Source of the DNA: Lachnospiraceae bacterium | GTDB taxonomy: Bacteria > Bacillota > Clostridia > Lachnospirales > Lachnospiraceae | Assembly: GCA_022652545.1 (NCBI GenBank) | Contig: JALCRM010000014.1 | Location: forward strand, 1 to 48,735 | DNA: 48,735 nt | Direction: 5' to 3' | Part shown: piece after piece, positions 17,850-27,015 of the stretch | Layout of the letters: every line of letters begins with the position of its first letter | Numbering within the stretch: position 1 is the first letter of the stretch | Position numbers and translations under genes: made by a program | Notes under the pieces: generated by a model | What the model was told of the DNA's origin: nothing | The model's database searches: none | Seen by the model: the letters and a program-made list of their open reading frames with translations, nothing else

Positions 17850-20660
17850 CTACTGGCTGTATTTTTCACAAAATCTTCTTATGATCGCAGCGCACTCTGC
17901 ACGCGTCGCTTTTCCTTTCGGGTCCAGGTAATACGCCGTTCCCTTTTTCTTTCCGGCAATGATACTGTTCCCGGTTGCCCATTTCATTGAGACAACAGCC
18001 CACCTGCTTACGGAAGAAGCGTCGGGATACTGAGAAAGGTCGCCGCTGATCACCGGCCCCAGAGACTTGTACACGGCATACCGGTACATTGCGGCTGCCA
18101 TTTCCTGGCGGGTGATCTGATCGAGCGGGCGGAAAGTCCCTGTCAGCGTGCCGGCCGAATTTCTGTCGCCGTACAGCACTCCCACCTGGTCGCTGCTTGC
18201 CCAGATCGCTGCAGCGGAATAGTATCTGCCATCCGGCACATCCTTGAACTTATCTGTGAAAACGACCTCAGGCCTGCCGGCCATACGGTAGAGGATCGCT
18301 GCAAACTGCCCGCGCGTCAGGCTGCCCGCCGGTCCGAAAGACGAGGCAGTCGTACCCGTCATGAGGCCTTTCTGATAGACATATTTCACACTGGCATAAT
18401 ACCAGGCTGACGCGGACACGTCCGTAAACGGGAGCTCCGCTTCCGGCGTCTTTGCCGTCAGCACCCTGCACCTGGCCATCGTGCCGTAGGAACCCGTGCC
18501 CGCCAGGTATACGGTCGTACCGCAGGATGAGGCGCTGAAATAGTCGGAAGCGCCGAGGACATTTGCCTTCAGCAGTTCATCAAAACCTCCGTTCCTGTAC
18601 AGATAACCGTTTATGCCCGTACCTGTATCCGCAAACAGGACCAGGTTCCCGGCGGCTTCCTGCAGGACTCCTGTCCGGAAGGACAGCGAACCGGAAAGAT
18701 CCTTTTCTGATGCATTCGTCCCGTCAAAGGTGATGAGTCTGCGCACGGAAGAGGAATCGTTACAGGCCAGGAAATACAGGGTGTTTCCGCACACTGCAGC
18801 CGAAGAAGCGCTGGTCCGGTAACCGCTGAATTCCTGTACTGTCTTCCAGTTTTCTCCATCCCAGGCGGTGAGGACCGTTTTATTCTCCCCGGAAGCATCC
18901 GCGTAAAGCGCATAGGTCTTTCCCTGAAAACGCGCGGCCGCCGGCCCCGACACCAGCCCGCAGGACAGCGGCGCAGCAAGGCTCTTTCCGGTCTCCGTTT
19001 CATACAGCTGCAGCGTTCCCGTGCCGTCCTGCGCGCTTTCGACACACCATGCGAAGGACCCGTCTCCTGCCTGCAGGCCTCCGTACGTCGGAGTTGCTGC
19101 GGCTGTCGAAGCCAGTCTGGCAAAACTGCCGTCCTGCTGCCTGTAGAATTCGATACTGCTGTCCGTATAAGCCATCAGATACAACGATCCGCCGGCAGCG
19201 GCAAGCTGGAACAGGTTTCTGCCGGCGATCGTCTGGTACAGGGACTGCGTTCCGGAAGTACGGTGCACAACGCGGATATCCGCTCCGGTCGAAACAGCCA
19301 GATAAACATCGGAGATATCCGTCGCGGCTGCATACGGCATTCCGGACACCTCTTCGGCCGATATTTTTTCGATGGCGGTGTCCCAGGAATCGGAAGCGCC
19401 GTAATCAGCGAAGGTCAGGTCAAACGTACAGCTGTGCGCAGCCTGGTCGCAGACGACATTGCTGATCTCGATCCCGCTGTTTTGTCCGTCCGCATAGAAG
19501 ATGGTATTTGTTTTGAAGCCCGTGCTGATATCCGTCGATCCGTATGAACCGCCGGAGATCGCCGCAGACCTTGTGTTATTGTTGTCGCCGTCCGCTACGG
19601 CCGATGTCATATCCGCCTCCGTCGTACCGGGGCGAAAAACATAGGTATAATTGCTGCCCGCAAGATTTGTATGATTCTCCACGGAATCGTCGACTCTGTA
19701 GACGATGAGCCCCGAGGAGGGCAGGTTGGACTCGAACGCTCCGGCTGTGCTGTTTTTCTCACGGTACTCAATGTAAAAGGACTCGGAATCATAGCCGCTC
19801 AGCGGTGTCGTCAGCTTGCAGAGCCGGACGCCCGCATCGCTGCCGGCATCGACAGCGTGCAGTGTATAGGACGTGCTCTCCTGGCTCACCGGGATCTCCT
19901 GCATATCCATCCAGCCGCGGAGGCTTCGGAAATAAGAAAGCGGATATTGCAGGGAGGGCGCCGGCGAAGCCATGATATCCCAGACCTGGACAGGATCGCC
20001 TTCTGCCGTTTTGCGGTAAAGATCCGGAAAGCCGAAGGTATGGAGATACTCGTGCGTCAGGTAGCCTTTCAGGAATCCCGAACTGTCATACGGGAGAATG
20101 TTGTATGTCGCGACCTTCGAAGGATCATCGTAACTGCTGCTGTGGTTATAGAGCCAGGACGGAGTGGTATCGTCGGGTGTGATCACGACCATCGTCAGGT
20201 TGTCGATCGCGCCTGCATTAAGGTAATCATATTTTCTTCCGACGGCCGTGAGCTCCGGTAAAACGGCATTATACACTTCTTCGACCAGGGCGCCGTCGTC
20301 AAGCTGCTCTTCTTCGCCGGATACGGTCAGATACTGGTCCTCTGTTTTGGCAGTCACAAGCGGCGTAAAAGTCCCGTCGCTGTACTGCGGAAAAAAGCAG
20401 TCCGCATCGATGCTGCCGTCCGAAATCGCCGACATGTAGGCTGAAACGGACCTGTCCCCTGTATAATACGCGCTGACCTGATCGTAACACGCCCTGGCCG
20501 TATCATCGGATACGCCCCTGAAGGAGACGACAACGACAACGTTGGCGCGGTTGCAGCTGTTTCCGGAACTTTCTTCCGCCTGCACCTTACAGGGCAGGAT
20601 CGCAGTCCCGAGCATCACTGCCAAAACAGCCGCCGGAAATGCAACAACGCTTTTTCCCAT
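17850..20660 (-). CDS. SLH-anchored M6-family (immune inhibitor A-like) metalloprotease
   Basis: This is a 936-residue exported zinc protease. ATG 20660 is preceded by GGAGG at 8 bp, and a signal peptide with cleavage near KVQAEES follows. The catalytic domain (about residues 40-430) has the zinc site THEYLHTFGFPDLY, matching the HExxHxxGFPD of M6 peptidases, plus VWDIMASPAP downstream. Residues about 440-720 form a repetitive beta-rich segment, possibly a propeller. Three SLH domains end the protein, with TRGQ, TRQE and TRAE motifs. The 113-bp gap to the GT-C gene has a GC hairpin but no strong U-tract, so read-through into the csaB operon is possible. Host-protein or self-envelope cleavage cannot be separated from sequence. 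Confidence 0.9.
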   Translation of the reverse strand: MGKSVVAFPAAVLAVMLGTAILPCKVQAEESSGNSCNRANVVVVVSFRGVSDDTARACYDQVSAYYTGDRSVSAYMSAISDGSIDADCFFPQYSDGTFTPLVTAKTEDQYLTVSGEEEQLDDGALVEEVYNAVLPELTAVGRKYDYLNAGAIDNLTMVVITPDDTTPSWLYNHSSSYDDPSKVATYNILPYDSSGFLKGYLTHEYLHTFGFPDLYRKTAEGDPVQVWDIMASPAPSLQYPLSYFRSLRGWMDMQEIPVSQESTSYTLHAVDAGSDAGVRLCKLTTPLSGYDSESFYIEYREKNSTAGAFESNLPSSGLIVYRVDDSVENHTNLAGSNYTYVFRPGTTEADMTSAVADGDNNNTRSAAISGGSYGSTDISTGFKTNTIFYADGQNSGIEISNVVCDQAAHSCTFDLTFADYGASDSWDTAIEKISAEEVSGMPYAAATDISDVYLAVSTGADIRVVHRTSGTQSLYQTIAGRNLFQLAAAGGSLYLMAYTDSSIEFYRQQDGSFARLASTAAATPTYGGLQAGDGSFAWCVESAQDGTGTLQLYETETGKSLAAPLSCGLVSGPAAARFQGKTYALYADASGENKTVLTAWDGENWKTVQEFSGYRTSASSAAVCGNTLYFLACNDSSSVRRLITFDGTNASEKDLSGSLSFRTGVLQEAAGNLVLFADTGTGINGYLYRNGGFDELLKANVLGASDYFSASSCGTTVYLAGTGSYGTMARCRVLTAKTPEAELPFTDVSASAWYYASVKYVYQKGLMTGTTASSFGPAGSLTRGQFAAILYRMAGRPEVVFTDKFKDVPDGRYYSAAAIWASSDQVGVLYGDRNSAGTLTGTFRPLDQITRQEMAAAMYRYAVYKSLGPVISGDLSQYPDASSVSRWAVVSMKWATGNSIIAGKKKGTAYYLDPKGKATRAECAAIIRRFCEKYSQ

Positions 20661-20737
20661 TTTCTGTGCCTCCGCCCCGGGGAGTTCCGGATGCCCGAAA
20701 TACTATGTCCTGAAGCAGTTTCTCAAGTCACAGAAAT

Positions 20738-20743
20738 ATTATA
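20738..20743 (-). promoter_or_regulatory. Candidate -10 box of the M6 protease gene
   Basis: A perfect TATAAT lies on the minus strand 78 bp upstream of ATG 20660, in an AT-rich stretch. No acceptable -35 is seen at 16-18 bp, so an activator or another sigma factor may be involved. Confidence 0.35.
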
Positions 20744-20831
20744 CATGTAAATAAAAAGCGCAGCGAGAGGTATCTTACCCTCCGGGGCATGCCGACGGTG
20801 GGCTTCCGCAGATATTTCTCAGCTGAAACAA

Positions 20832-20861
20832 AGACAGGCGCCCTGACACCGGCGCCTGTCT
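20832..20861 (-). terminator. Intrinsic terminator of the CHAP/SLH gene
   Basis: A perfect 11-bp stem (agacaggcgcc / ggcgcctgtct) with an 8-nt loop is followed on the minus strand by tttgtttc. It lies 45 bp after the stop of the CHAP gene. Confidence 0.82.
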
Positions 20862-20906
20862 CTTTTCAAAACATCTGGCAGATCATACCCTGGACTTCAC
20901 ACCTGC

Positions 20907-23195
20907 TTATCCGGCCACTTTCTGTGAAAACCTCCTGATGATCGAAGCACACTGTGAATTTGTCGCATTGGATTTGGGATTCATGTAGTTGTTCGATCCT
21001 GACAGGATCCCGACCGCCGACGTCCACTGCAGGTAAGGTCTGGCATATTTGCTGATGCTGGAATAATCGTTATAGCCCGTTATTGATTTCCTCGCTGAAA
21101 CATCTATGCCGCGGTATTTTGCATACCGGTACATGATGGTCGCCATATCCTGCCTGTTGATGTAGTTGTTCGGTTTGAAGTATCCGGTCAGTTTGCCGCC
21201 GGAGGACGTCCCGTAAATGATGCCTGCATTGCTGGCCCAGATAATGGCATTGGCATTTTCTGTCCAGGAATAGACATCATAAAAATTATCAGTAATGTTT
21301 GTAACTGAAGGCGATCCGGACAGGCGATAAAGGATGGCCGCAAATTCACCTCTGGTAACATTGTTCTCCGGATAGAATCTTGTTCCGCTTAAGCCCATCA
21401 GCCCTTTCTGGTAAACATAGTTCACGCTGCTGTAGCACCAGTCACTGGTCGAGACATCGGTAAAAGGAAACGGCTTTTCAGTGGGGACAGTCAGTGTAAG
21501 TGAATAGACAGCATACCCTCCACGCCCATCATAGGAATACACATCCGTATAATAAGCTCCTGTTTCATTATTGTGATCACTTGCACTTACATGATACGAA
21601 TAATTTCCGTTACCATTGGAAGTGGCAAGCGGCCATGGACTAGCAAGATCATCCTGTCCGTTAGCCCCTGTCCATGTAGGACATCTGACCTCGGAGACAC
21701 CATTGTCAGAATCTGATGTGTTGACTGTTACATCATATCCGGTATTGGTCAGGTTTGAAATCGAGGCACTGTTAATTGTCGGGCACGTGTCAGTAAGATA
21801 TGCATCTGTAGTACTGTTCCCGTTAACGGAAAACGGCAATTCAATTACAAATCCTGCACCCCGGTCATCTTTAGAATGAATGTAATATGTATAAGAACCA
21901 GCTTCCAAAGATGCAAATAACATTTGTGCATCTGCACTATGCACATCAAAAGTAGAAGAATTCGGCGCTGCTTCGTAATGGAACCGCACCGTTCCGGAGG
22001 CATCCTTGACGCCCATATCAACTGTAGTAATATTACCCGGAGAAGTTAAGGTTCCAGTGACCGTAAACGTTTTTCCTGTTTGTTTCGTACCCGGGTACCT
22101 GATATTGGAAGCCGTAAAAACGCTGACGGCTGACGGTGCTGAAGGCGGATAAATGAAACCAATTATTGTCCCATTGCCGCGTCCACTATTTAACTGATAC
22201 CAGGACCACCAGCCCTCATATACTGCCTGGTATGCTCCATTCATTTTAATGTTTCCGTCTCTGACATTGGCTCCTGCGGAATCTGCGGATAAGATCATGG
22301 CAACATGATTTGACCACACTGCAATTGAATTGTTGGGCGGCACCAGTCCATCATAATACGAGACCGCGTTATACCCGGATGCTATCGCACCGCTGAACCA
22401 GTCCTTCGGCCATCCCCACTGAGGTAAACTAACACCCCACAGATGTAAGGCATCTTCCCACGCCTGCCATGTGCAATTACCAGGATGATAAACTCCGTTA
22501 TCATCAGTATAGGTTTGACTATAAGGGTTTCCATCAGCATTTGAACCAAGTCTTTCCATGGAATCCAAGTGATCCCATTGAGCATACAGTGTAATGTCTT
22601 TAGAAATGCTCAGAACATCACCTGATTTACAGGCTTTTCCATCCCCTGCCTTGTCATAATTCCATCCTATAAAGCTGTAGCCTTCAGCTGAAGGAATTTT
22701 TGTAGAAACCGTATACTGCGCAACAATTTCAGTGTTTTCTTCCGTTGCGGATCCCTCTGCGGCTTCCTCATCCTTAGTTGCCTCGGTACTTACAGTTCTA
22801 TCTTCCGGCATATTTTCGGCCTTGATATCATCCGGCAGGTTGGCGTCATACGTGATCCTGTATTCGACGGCTTTCTTTTCTGAATCCGCCATCGAAGCCT
22901 CTTCGGCAGAAACCGCTTCGGAAGATGCCTCTTCAGCCGCCTCTTCTGTCGATGCTGCCTCTTCCGCAGAAGACGCCTCCTCTGCAGCTTTTTCCGTCGA
23001 TGCCGCTTCAGAAGCGGACTCCTCTGCTTTTTCCGATGAAGCTTCTCCTGACGAGGCTTCTTCCGAAGAAGTCTCTGCAGTTGTTTTCTCCGTGCCGCCA
23101 GTCTCGGCCGCCATCGCGACTTCCGGCATCGACGTGAAAAGAAGCGTTGTCAGCACGATCCCGGTCAATACTCTTCCCAACCTGCGATTTTTCAT
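20907..23195 (-). CDS. SLH-anchored CHAP-domain peptidoglycan hydrolase
   Basis: This 762-residue exported protein starts at ATG 23195, which has GGAGG six bases upstream; an in-frame ATG two codons earlier is too close to that site. Domains in order are: signal peptide (cleavage near AMAAE); an acidic Glu/Ala/Ser stalk (about 30-110); one InlB-like B-repeat (ITYDANLPDD, YSFIGWNYDKAGDGKA, ITLYAQW); a CHAP domain with candidate Cys (NCTWQAWEDAL) and His (SNHVAMILS); a beta domain; a GBS-Bsp-like repeat (SASDHNNETGAYYTDVYSYD); and three SLH domains. TRGE is kept in the first SLH, but the second has NRQD and the third TNSQ. CHAP enzymes cleave peptidoglycan amide or peptide bonds, so wall remodelling or lysis of competitors is likely. 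It is monocistronic, with its own terminator. Confidence 0.88.
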   Translation of the reverse strand: MKNRRLGRVLTGIVLTTLLFTSMPEVAMAAETGGTEKTTAETSSEEASSGEASSEKAEESASEAASTEKAAEEASSAEEAASTEEAAEEASSEAVSAEEASMADSEKKAVEYRITYDANLPDDIKAENMPEDRTVSTEATKDEEAAEGSATEENTEIVAQYTVSTKIPSAEGYSFIGWNYDKAGDGKACKSGDVLSISKDITLYAQWDHLDSMERLGSNADGNPYSQTYTDDNGVYHPGNCTWQAWEDALHLWGVSLPQWGWPKDWFSGAIASGYNAVSYYDGLVPPNNSIAVWSNHVAMILSADSAGANVRDGNIKMNGAYQAVYEGWWSWYQLNSGRGNGTIIGFIYPPSAPSAVSVFTASNIRYPGTKQTGKTFTVTGTLTSPGNITTVDMGVKDASGTVRFHYEAAPNSSTFDVHSADAQMLFASLEAGSYTYYIHSKDDRGAGFVIELPFSVNGNSTTDAYLTDTCPTINSASISNLTNTGYDVTVNTSDSDNGVSEVRCPTWTGANGQDDLASPWPLATSNGNGNYSYHVSASDHNNETGAYYTDVYSYDGRGGYAVYSLTLTVPTEKPFPFTDVSTSDWCYSSVNYVYQKGLMGLSGTRFYPENNVTRGEFAAILYRLSGSPSVTNITDNFYDVYSWTENANAIIWASNAGIIYGTSSGGKLTGYFKPNNYINRQDMATIMYRYAKYRGIDVSARKSITGYNDYSSISKYARPYLQWTSAVGILSGSNNYMNPKSNATNSQCASIIRRFSQKVAG

Positions 23196-23318
23196 CTCCA
23201 TCCTCCATTTCCTGATACCTGATAAAAATATTTGGCTTAATTTTATCACCGGCATATCAATTTTTTCTGCAAAAAGTGACGCTTAATCTGCTATTTATGC
23301 CATGTTCGATGCCTGACA

Positions 23319-23369
23319 CAAAAAGAAGCAGAGGCCTCTCACCAAAAGGATGAGAAACCTCTGCTTCTT
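23319..23369 (-). terminator. Strong intrinsic terminator of pckA
   Basis: A 12-bp perfect outer stem (aagaagcagagg / cctctgcttctt) encloses a second, imperfect inner stem. On the minus strand it ends in a run of T residues (tttttgtg). It lies 57 bp downstream of the pckA stop codon. Confidence 0.9.
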
Positions 23370-23425
23370 ACCGTTCATACCCGGAACAGCCTGTCAGGTC
23401 TGCCCCGCCATTGCTTCCTTGCTTA

Positions 23426-25030
23426 TTACGCCTTCGGGCCTGCTGCCACAAGAGCCTTGCCGGCTTCATTGCCTTCGTACTTGGAGAAGTTCTTCACAAA
23501 ACGGCCTGCCAGATCCTGGGCCTTTGCTTCCCATTCAGATGCATCTGCATAGGTATCGCGGGGATCGAGGATCTTCGGATCCACACCCGGCAGTTCGGTG
23601 GGTACTTCGAAATCGAAGTGCGGGATCTTCTTCGTGGGAGCCGTAAGAATAGCGCCGCTGAGGATCGCATCGATGATACCGCGGGTATCGCGGATGGAAA
23701 TACGCTTGCCGGAGCCGTTCCAGCCGGTGTTCACGAGATAAGCCTTGGCACCGCTCTGTTCCATTCTCTTCACGAGTTCTTCTGCATACTTGGTCGGATG
23801 CAGTTCAAGGAATGCCTGTCCGAAGCAAGCGGAGAATGTGGGAGTAGGCTCGGTGATGCCGCGCTCTGTGCCTGCAAGTTTCGCCGTGAATCCGGACAGG
23901 AAATAGTACTTCGTCTGTTCGGGTGTCAGGATGGAGACCGGAGGAAGTACGCCAAAAGCATCCGCGGAAAGGAAGATGACGTTCTTGGCTGCCGGAGCTG
24001 TCGAAACAGGGCGGACAATGTTCTTGATGTGATAGATCGGATAGGATACACGCGTATTTTCAGTCACGCTCTTGTCTGCGAAATCGATCTTGCCGTTCGC
24101 ATCCAGCGTAACGTTCTCAAGAAGTGCATCCCTCTTGATCGCATTGTAGATATCGGGCTCGGAATCCTTGTCGAGGTTGATGACCTTGGCATAGCAGCCG
24201 CCTTCGAAGTTGAACACGCCCTTGTCGTCCCAGCCGTGCTCGTCATCGCCGATCAGCAGACGCTTGGGATCGGTGGAAAGAGTTGTTTTGCCTGTGCCGG
24301 AAAGACCGAAGAAGATGGCGGTGTTCTTGCCGTCCATATCGGTGTTGGCAGAGCAGTGCATAGAGGCGATCCCCTTCAGCGGAAGGTAATAGTTCATCAT
24401 GGAGAACAGGCCCTTCTTCATTTCTCCGCCGTACCATGTATTGATGATGACCTGCTCGCGGCTGGTGATGTTGAATACGACCGCTGTCTCGGAGTTGAGG
24501 CCCAGTTCCCTGTAGTTCTCGACCTTCGCCTTGGATGCGTTGTAGACAACGAAATCAGGCTTGAAGTCCGCAAGCTCTTCAGCTGACGGTCTGATGAACA
24601 TATTCTCTACGAAATGTGCCTGCCATGCTACTTCCATGATGAAACGCACAGCCATCCTGGTATCTTTGTTGGCACCGCAGAATGCATCCACGACATAAAG
24701 ATCCTTGTCGGAAAGTTCCTTCTGGGCGATCTTCTTGACCGCTTCCCAGGCTTCCTGCGTAGCCGGATGGTTGTCGTTCTTGTACTCCGGTGTGGTCCAC
24801 CATACCGTATCCTTGGAGTTTTCATCCATGACGATGAACTTATCCTTGGGGGAACGGCCTGTATATACGCCGGTCATAACATTGACTGCGCCAAGTTCAC
24901 TGACCTGGCCTTTTTCGTATCCTTCCAGGCTCGGATCTGTCTCCGCCTTGAAAAGTTCATCATAGGAAGGATTGTGGGCGATTTCCTTCGTCCCCGTGAT
25001 GCCGTACTGACTTAAATCTACGTTTGCCAT
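23426..25030 (-). CDS. pckA: Phosphoenolpyruvate carboxykinase (ATP)
   Basis: A 534-residue cytosolic enzyme that interconverts oxaloacetate + ATP and PEP + CO2 + ADP. In anaerobes it often runs as CO2 fixation toward succinate, and PEP is also the pyruvyl donor for CsaB-type enzymes. Signature motifs are all present: [16 protein letters not shown] (P-loop, kinase-1a), [20 protein letters not shown] (kinase-2), HCSANTD and [20 protein letters not shown] 25030 ([11 protein letters not shown]) gives the normal family length. A longer in-frame start at 25093 adds residues not expected in the family. It is a single-gene unit with its own promoter, a palindrome in the leader and a strong terminator. 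Confidence 0.97.
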   Translation of the reverse strand: MANVDLSQYGITGTKEIAHNPSYDELFKAETDPSLEGYEKGQVSELGAVNVMTGVYTGRSPKDKFIVMDENSKDTVWWTTPEYKNDNHPATQEAWEAVKKIAQKELSDKDLYVVDAFCGANKDTRMAVRFIMEVAWQAHFVENMFIRPSAEELADFKPDFVVYNASKAKVENYRELGLNSETAVVFNITSREQVIINTWYGGEMKKGLFSMMNYYLPLKGIASMHCSANTDMDGKNTAIFFGLSGTGKTTLSTDPKRLLIGDDEHGWDDKGVFNFEGGCYAKVINLDKDSEPDIYNAIKRDALLENVTLDANGKIDFADKSVTENTRVSYPIYHIKNIVRPVSTAPAAKNVIFLSADAFGVLPPVSILTPEQTKYYFLSGFTAKLAGTERGITEPTPTFSACFGQAFLELHPTKYAEELVKRMEQSGAKAYLVNTGWNGSGKRISIRDTRGIIDAILSGAILTAPTKKIPHFDFEVPTELPGVDPKILDPRDTYADASEWEAKAQDLAGRFVKNFSKYEGNEAGKALVAAGPKA

Positions 25031-25059
25031 CTTTGAAATGATCCTCTCTTTCTTATAAA

Positions 25060-25071
25060 AGTCACGTGACT
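25060..25071. promoter_or_regulatory. Perfect 12-bp palindrome in the pckA leader
   Basis: AGTCACGTGACT reads identically on both strands. It lies between the predicted pckA promoter and the ribosome-binding site, about 30 bp before ATG 25030. It is a plausible operator or roadblock site for a dimeric regulator. No regulator could be named. Confidence 0.45.
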
Positions 25072-25120
25072 GGTCTTTGAAAACGGAATGCATATGTTAC
25101 TGCTCTGCTATTTCATTCGT

Positions 25121-25149
25121 ATTTTTCCACAATCGCCATGGAAAGTCAA
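25121..25149 (-). promoter_or_regulatory. Candidate sigma-A promoter of pckA
   Basis: On the minus strand, TTGACT (25149-25144) and AAAAAT (25126-25121) are separated by 17 bp, about 91 bp upstream of ATG 25030. The -35 matches five of six consensus bases and the -10 four of six. Confidence 0.5.
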
Positions 25150-25218
25150 TCGGGATAGTACGTCTGAACACGGGAAATCCGCTTCTGCCGCATGCATTGC
25201 TGCACGGTTCCTTCGGGA

Positions 25219-26829
25219 TCAGGGAAAATATACCTGGTCCGCTTCATAAATATCGAACCATTTTGCCGTTCCTGTCTTTGTATAATGCTGTGTGATCTCC
25301 CCCGGCAGGTAATCGCTCAGCTTTTTACCGTATACATTGATCACGGCGATCACATTTCTGCCGCTGTAAAAGCTTCCGTTCTGTGAGGCTTCATAGCTGC
25401 AGATGGTGAGTTCCAGCTTCTGTTCGGAAGAATTGAAATACCCGAATTTCAGATCCCCGTCTATCGCTCTGCAGTAATCCATGGTATCGGGATCGTCGAT
25501 AAAAAACACGGAATCCACACCCAGCTTATCAAAATAACTGCAGAGTTCGACAGCGTACGTGCTGCGGTCCCAGCTGCTGCAGACATGCAGGTTGTTTCCG
25601 ATCAGAAGACCGGCCACGGCCGTCGCCAGAAGCAGATACATACTGTTTTTCCGAAAGTTTTCCCAGACCCTGTACTTTTGCTCCAGTGCCAGGGCCGGCA
25701 GCAGGATCAGCGGTACCATCCCGATCAGGAGATACCGGTATTCCATGTCCGTGTTGCCGGAATACCGCGTATCCGAAACGAGTACGATCAAAAGGTCAAA
25801 GAAAAACAGCATGGCCAGATATGCGGGAGTCGGAAAGGCTTCCCTGTCCGTGCGGAAGATCCGGATGAGCCCCCAGACGCCTGCGGACAGCAGCATGAGA
25901 ACCACTGCGATCCTCAGACAAAACATGAGTCCTTCGGAAGACATCGCCTCGACCGTATCGCTGGGCAGTGCATTGAACAGCTGAAAGAGCCCGGCCAGGA
26001 CGGCTTTGCCGTTGGCCGCCATGTTTTCCAGGGTCGTCAGTTTCATGTCCGTCCTGGAAGCAAGCGCATACAGCTTACGGTGCCCAAGGAACCCTGCCGC
26101 AAAAACCAGCGCCGTCGCGGCATAGAGCAGCAGTTGTTTTATTCCGTACCGCGTGTTCCTGAAGCTTCCCAGCTTCCAGATGTCGATCGCCGTGCAGAGA
26201 AAAACCGGCAGAATGCCGCAAAGCATCACATAAATCCCGGTGGACAGCGTCGTCACGAACAGCAGCACCAGATAGAGAGCTGTAAGAACAGCTGTGCCCG
26301 CGGTGCCTTCCTGCCTCTGAAGCAGCAGGATCAGGAGCAGCGGGATCAGCACTTTGATGCTGTAGCACGCCCCGTTGAAGAACAGCATATTGAAGTATTC
26401 CACCATGCCGAAGGAATACGGGGTCAGAAGAATGCAGAGCGTAAACAGGATAAGCGGCCTGCGCACATGCGCATTCTGCAGGATCTTTGTGAACGTGAAG
26501 ATGTACAGGGCAATAATGAGCAGATTGGAAACGCCGACCGCTGTAAAGACATTCTTCGTAATGAGATACAGCGGGAAGGCAAAAAGGAGGGATCCGTCCA
26601 GCTCCATGGAAGTCGTCCCGTACCAGTCGGCCAGATACAGCGACCGCTGTGCGAGCATCTGTCTGAAATGGTAGATCGTGTTTGCAAAATCCGCGTCCAG
26701 AGAATCTCTGATATCAGACAGGTTGAAGTGTATGAGCAGCGCGATCTGGATGACCAGAAGGGACATGAAGATCAGGGTAAATACATCCGCTTTGCCGAGT
26801 CCCGACTTTTTCGCTGCTTTTTCCGGCAT
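25219..26829 (-). CDS. Polytopic GT-C-like membrane protein of unknown substrate
   Basis: A 536-residue protein with about 11-13 predicted helices and a C-terminal soluble tail (about 420-536). I cannot name the family. After the first helix it has SLDADFANTIYHFRQM and then LADWYGTT. This layout (acidic pair, short loop, Trp/Tyr segment, FPLYLITKN) is also seen in the C-terminal half of the 1293-residue protein encoded just upstream, so the two are probably homologous. ATG 26829 has GGCGGAGAA in front. A 186-bp gap separates it from the upstream gene on the same strand. A GT-C-type glycosyltransferase or accessory role in envelope glycan assembly is inferred. Confidence 0.55.
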   Translation of the reverse strand: MPEKAAKKSGLGKADVFTLIFMSLLVIQIALLIHFNLSDIRDSLDADFANTIYHFRQMLAQRSLYLADWYGTTSMELDGSLLFAFPLYLITKNVFTAVGVSNLLIIALYIFTFTKILQNAHVRRPLILFTLCILLTPYSFGMVEYFNMLFFNGACYSIKVLIPLLLILLLQRQEGTAGTAVLTALYLVLLFVTTLSTGIYVMLCGILPVFLCTAIDIWKLGSFRNTRYGIKQLLLYAATALVFAAGFLGHRKLYALASRTDMKLTTLENMAANGKAVLAGLFQLFNALPSDTVEAMSSEGLMFCLRIAVVLMLLSAGVWGLIRIFRTDREAFPTPAYLAMLFFFDLLIVLVSDTRYSGNTDMEYRYLLIGMVPLILLPALALEQKYRVWENFRKNSMYLLLATAVAGLLIGNNLHVCSSWDRSTYAVELCSYFDKLGVDSVFFIDDPDTMDYCRAIDGDLKFGYFNSSEQKLELTICSYEASQNGSFYSGRNVIAVINVYGKKLSDYLPGEITQHYTKTGTAKWFDIYEADQVYFP

Positions 26830-27015
26830 TTCTCCGCCTTTTCCGCCCGTGGGTGAGCAACCGCTGTTCCTGTTTCCGTGTTTTGCCTGTCTGCGGGATC
26901 GTGATGCGCAGACCGGGCAACACAGGGTTCAGCGTTGATAGTATCGGCAGAATGTTAAAGAAATGCGAAAAAAGTAAGTTCTGTCAGTGATAAATCTGTG
27001 TCCGCGGCCGCTTTT

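Noticed and set aside
23411..24586. Plus-strand ORF of 391 codons
   Set aside because: It lies wholly antisense to pckA, whose motifs are unmistakable.
25585..26856. Plus-strand ORF of 423 codons rich in Gln, Arg and His
   Set aside because: It is antisense to a polytopic membrane protein; the composition is the usual mirror of hydrophobic codons.
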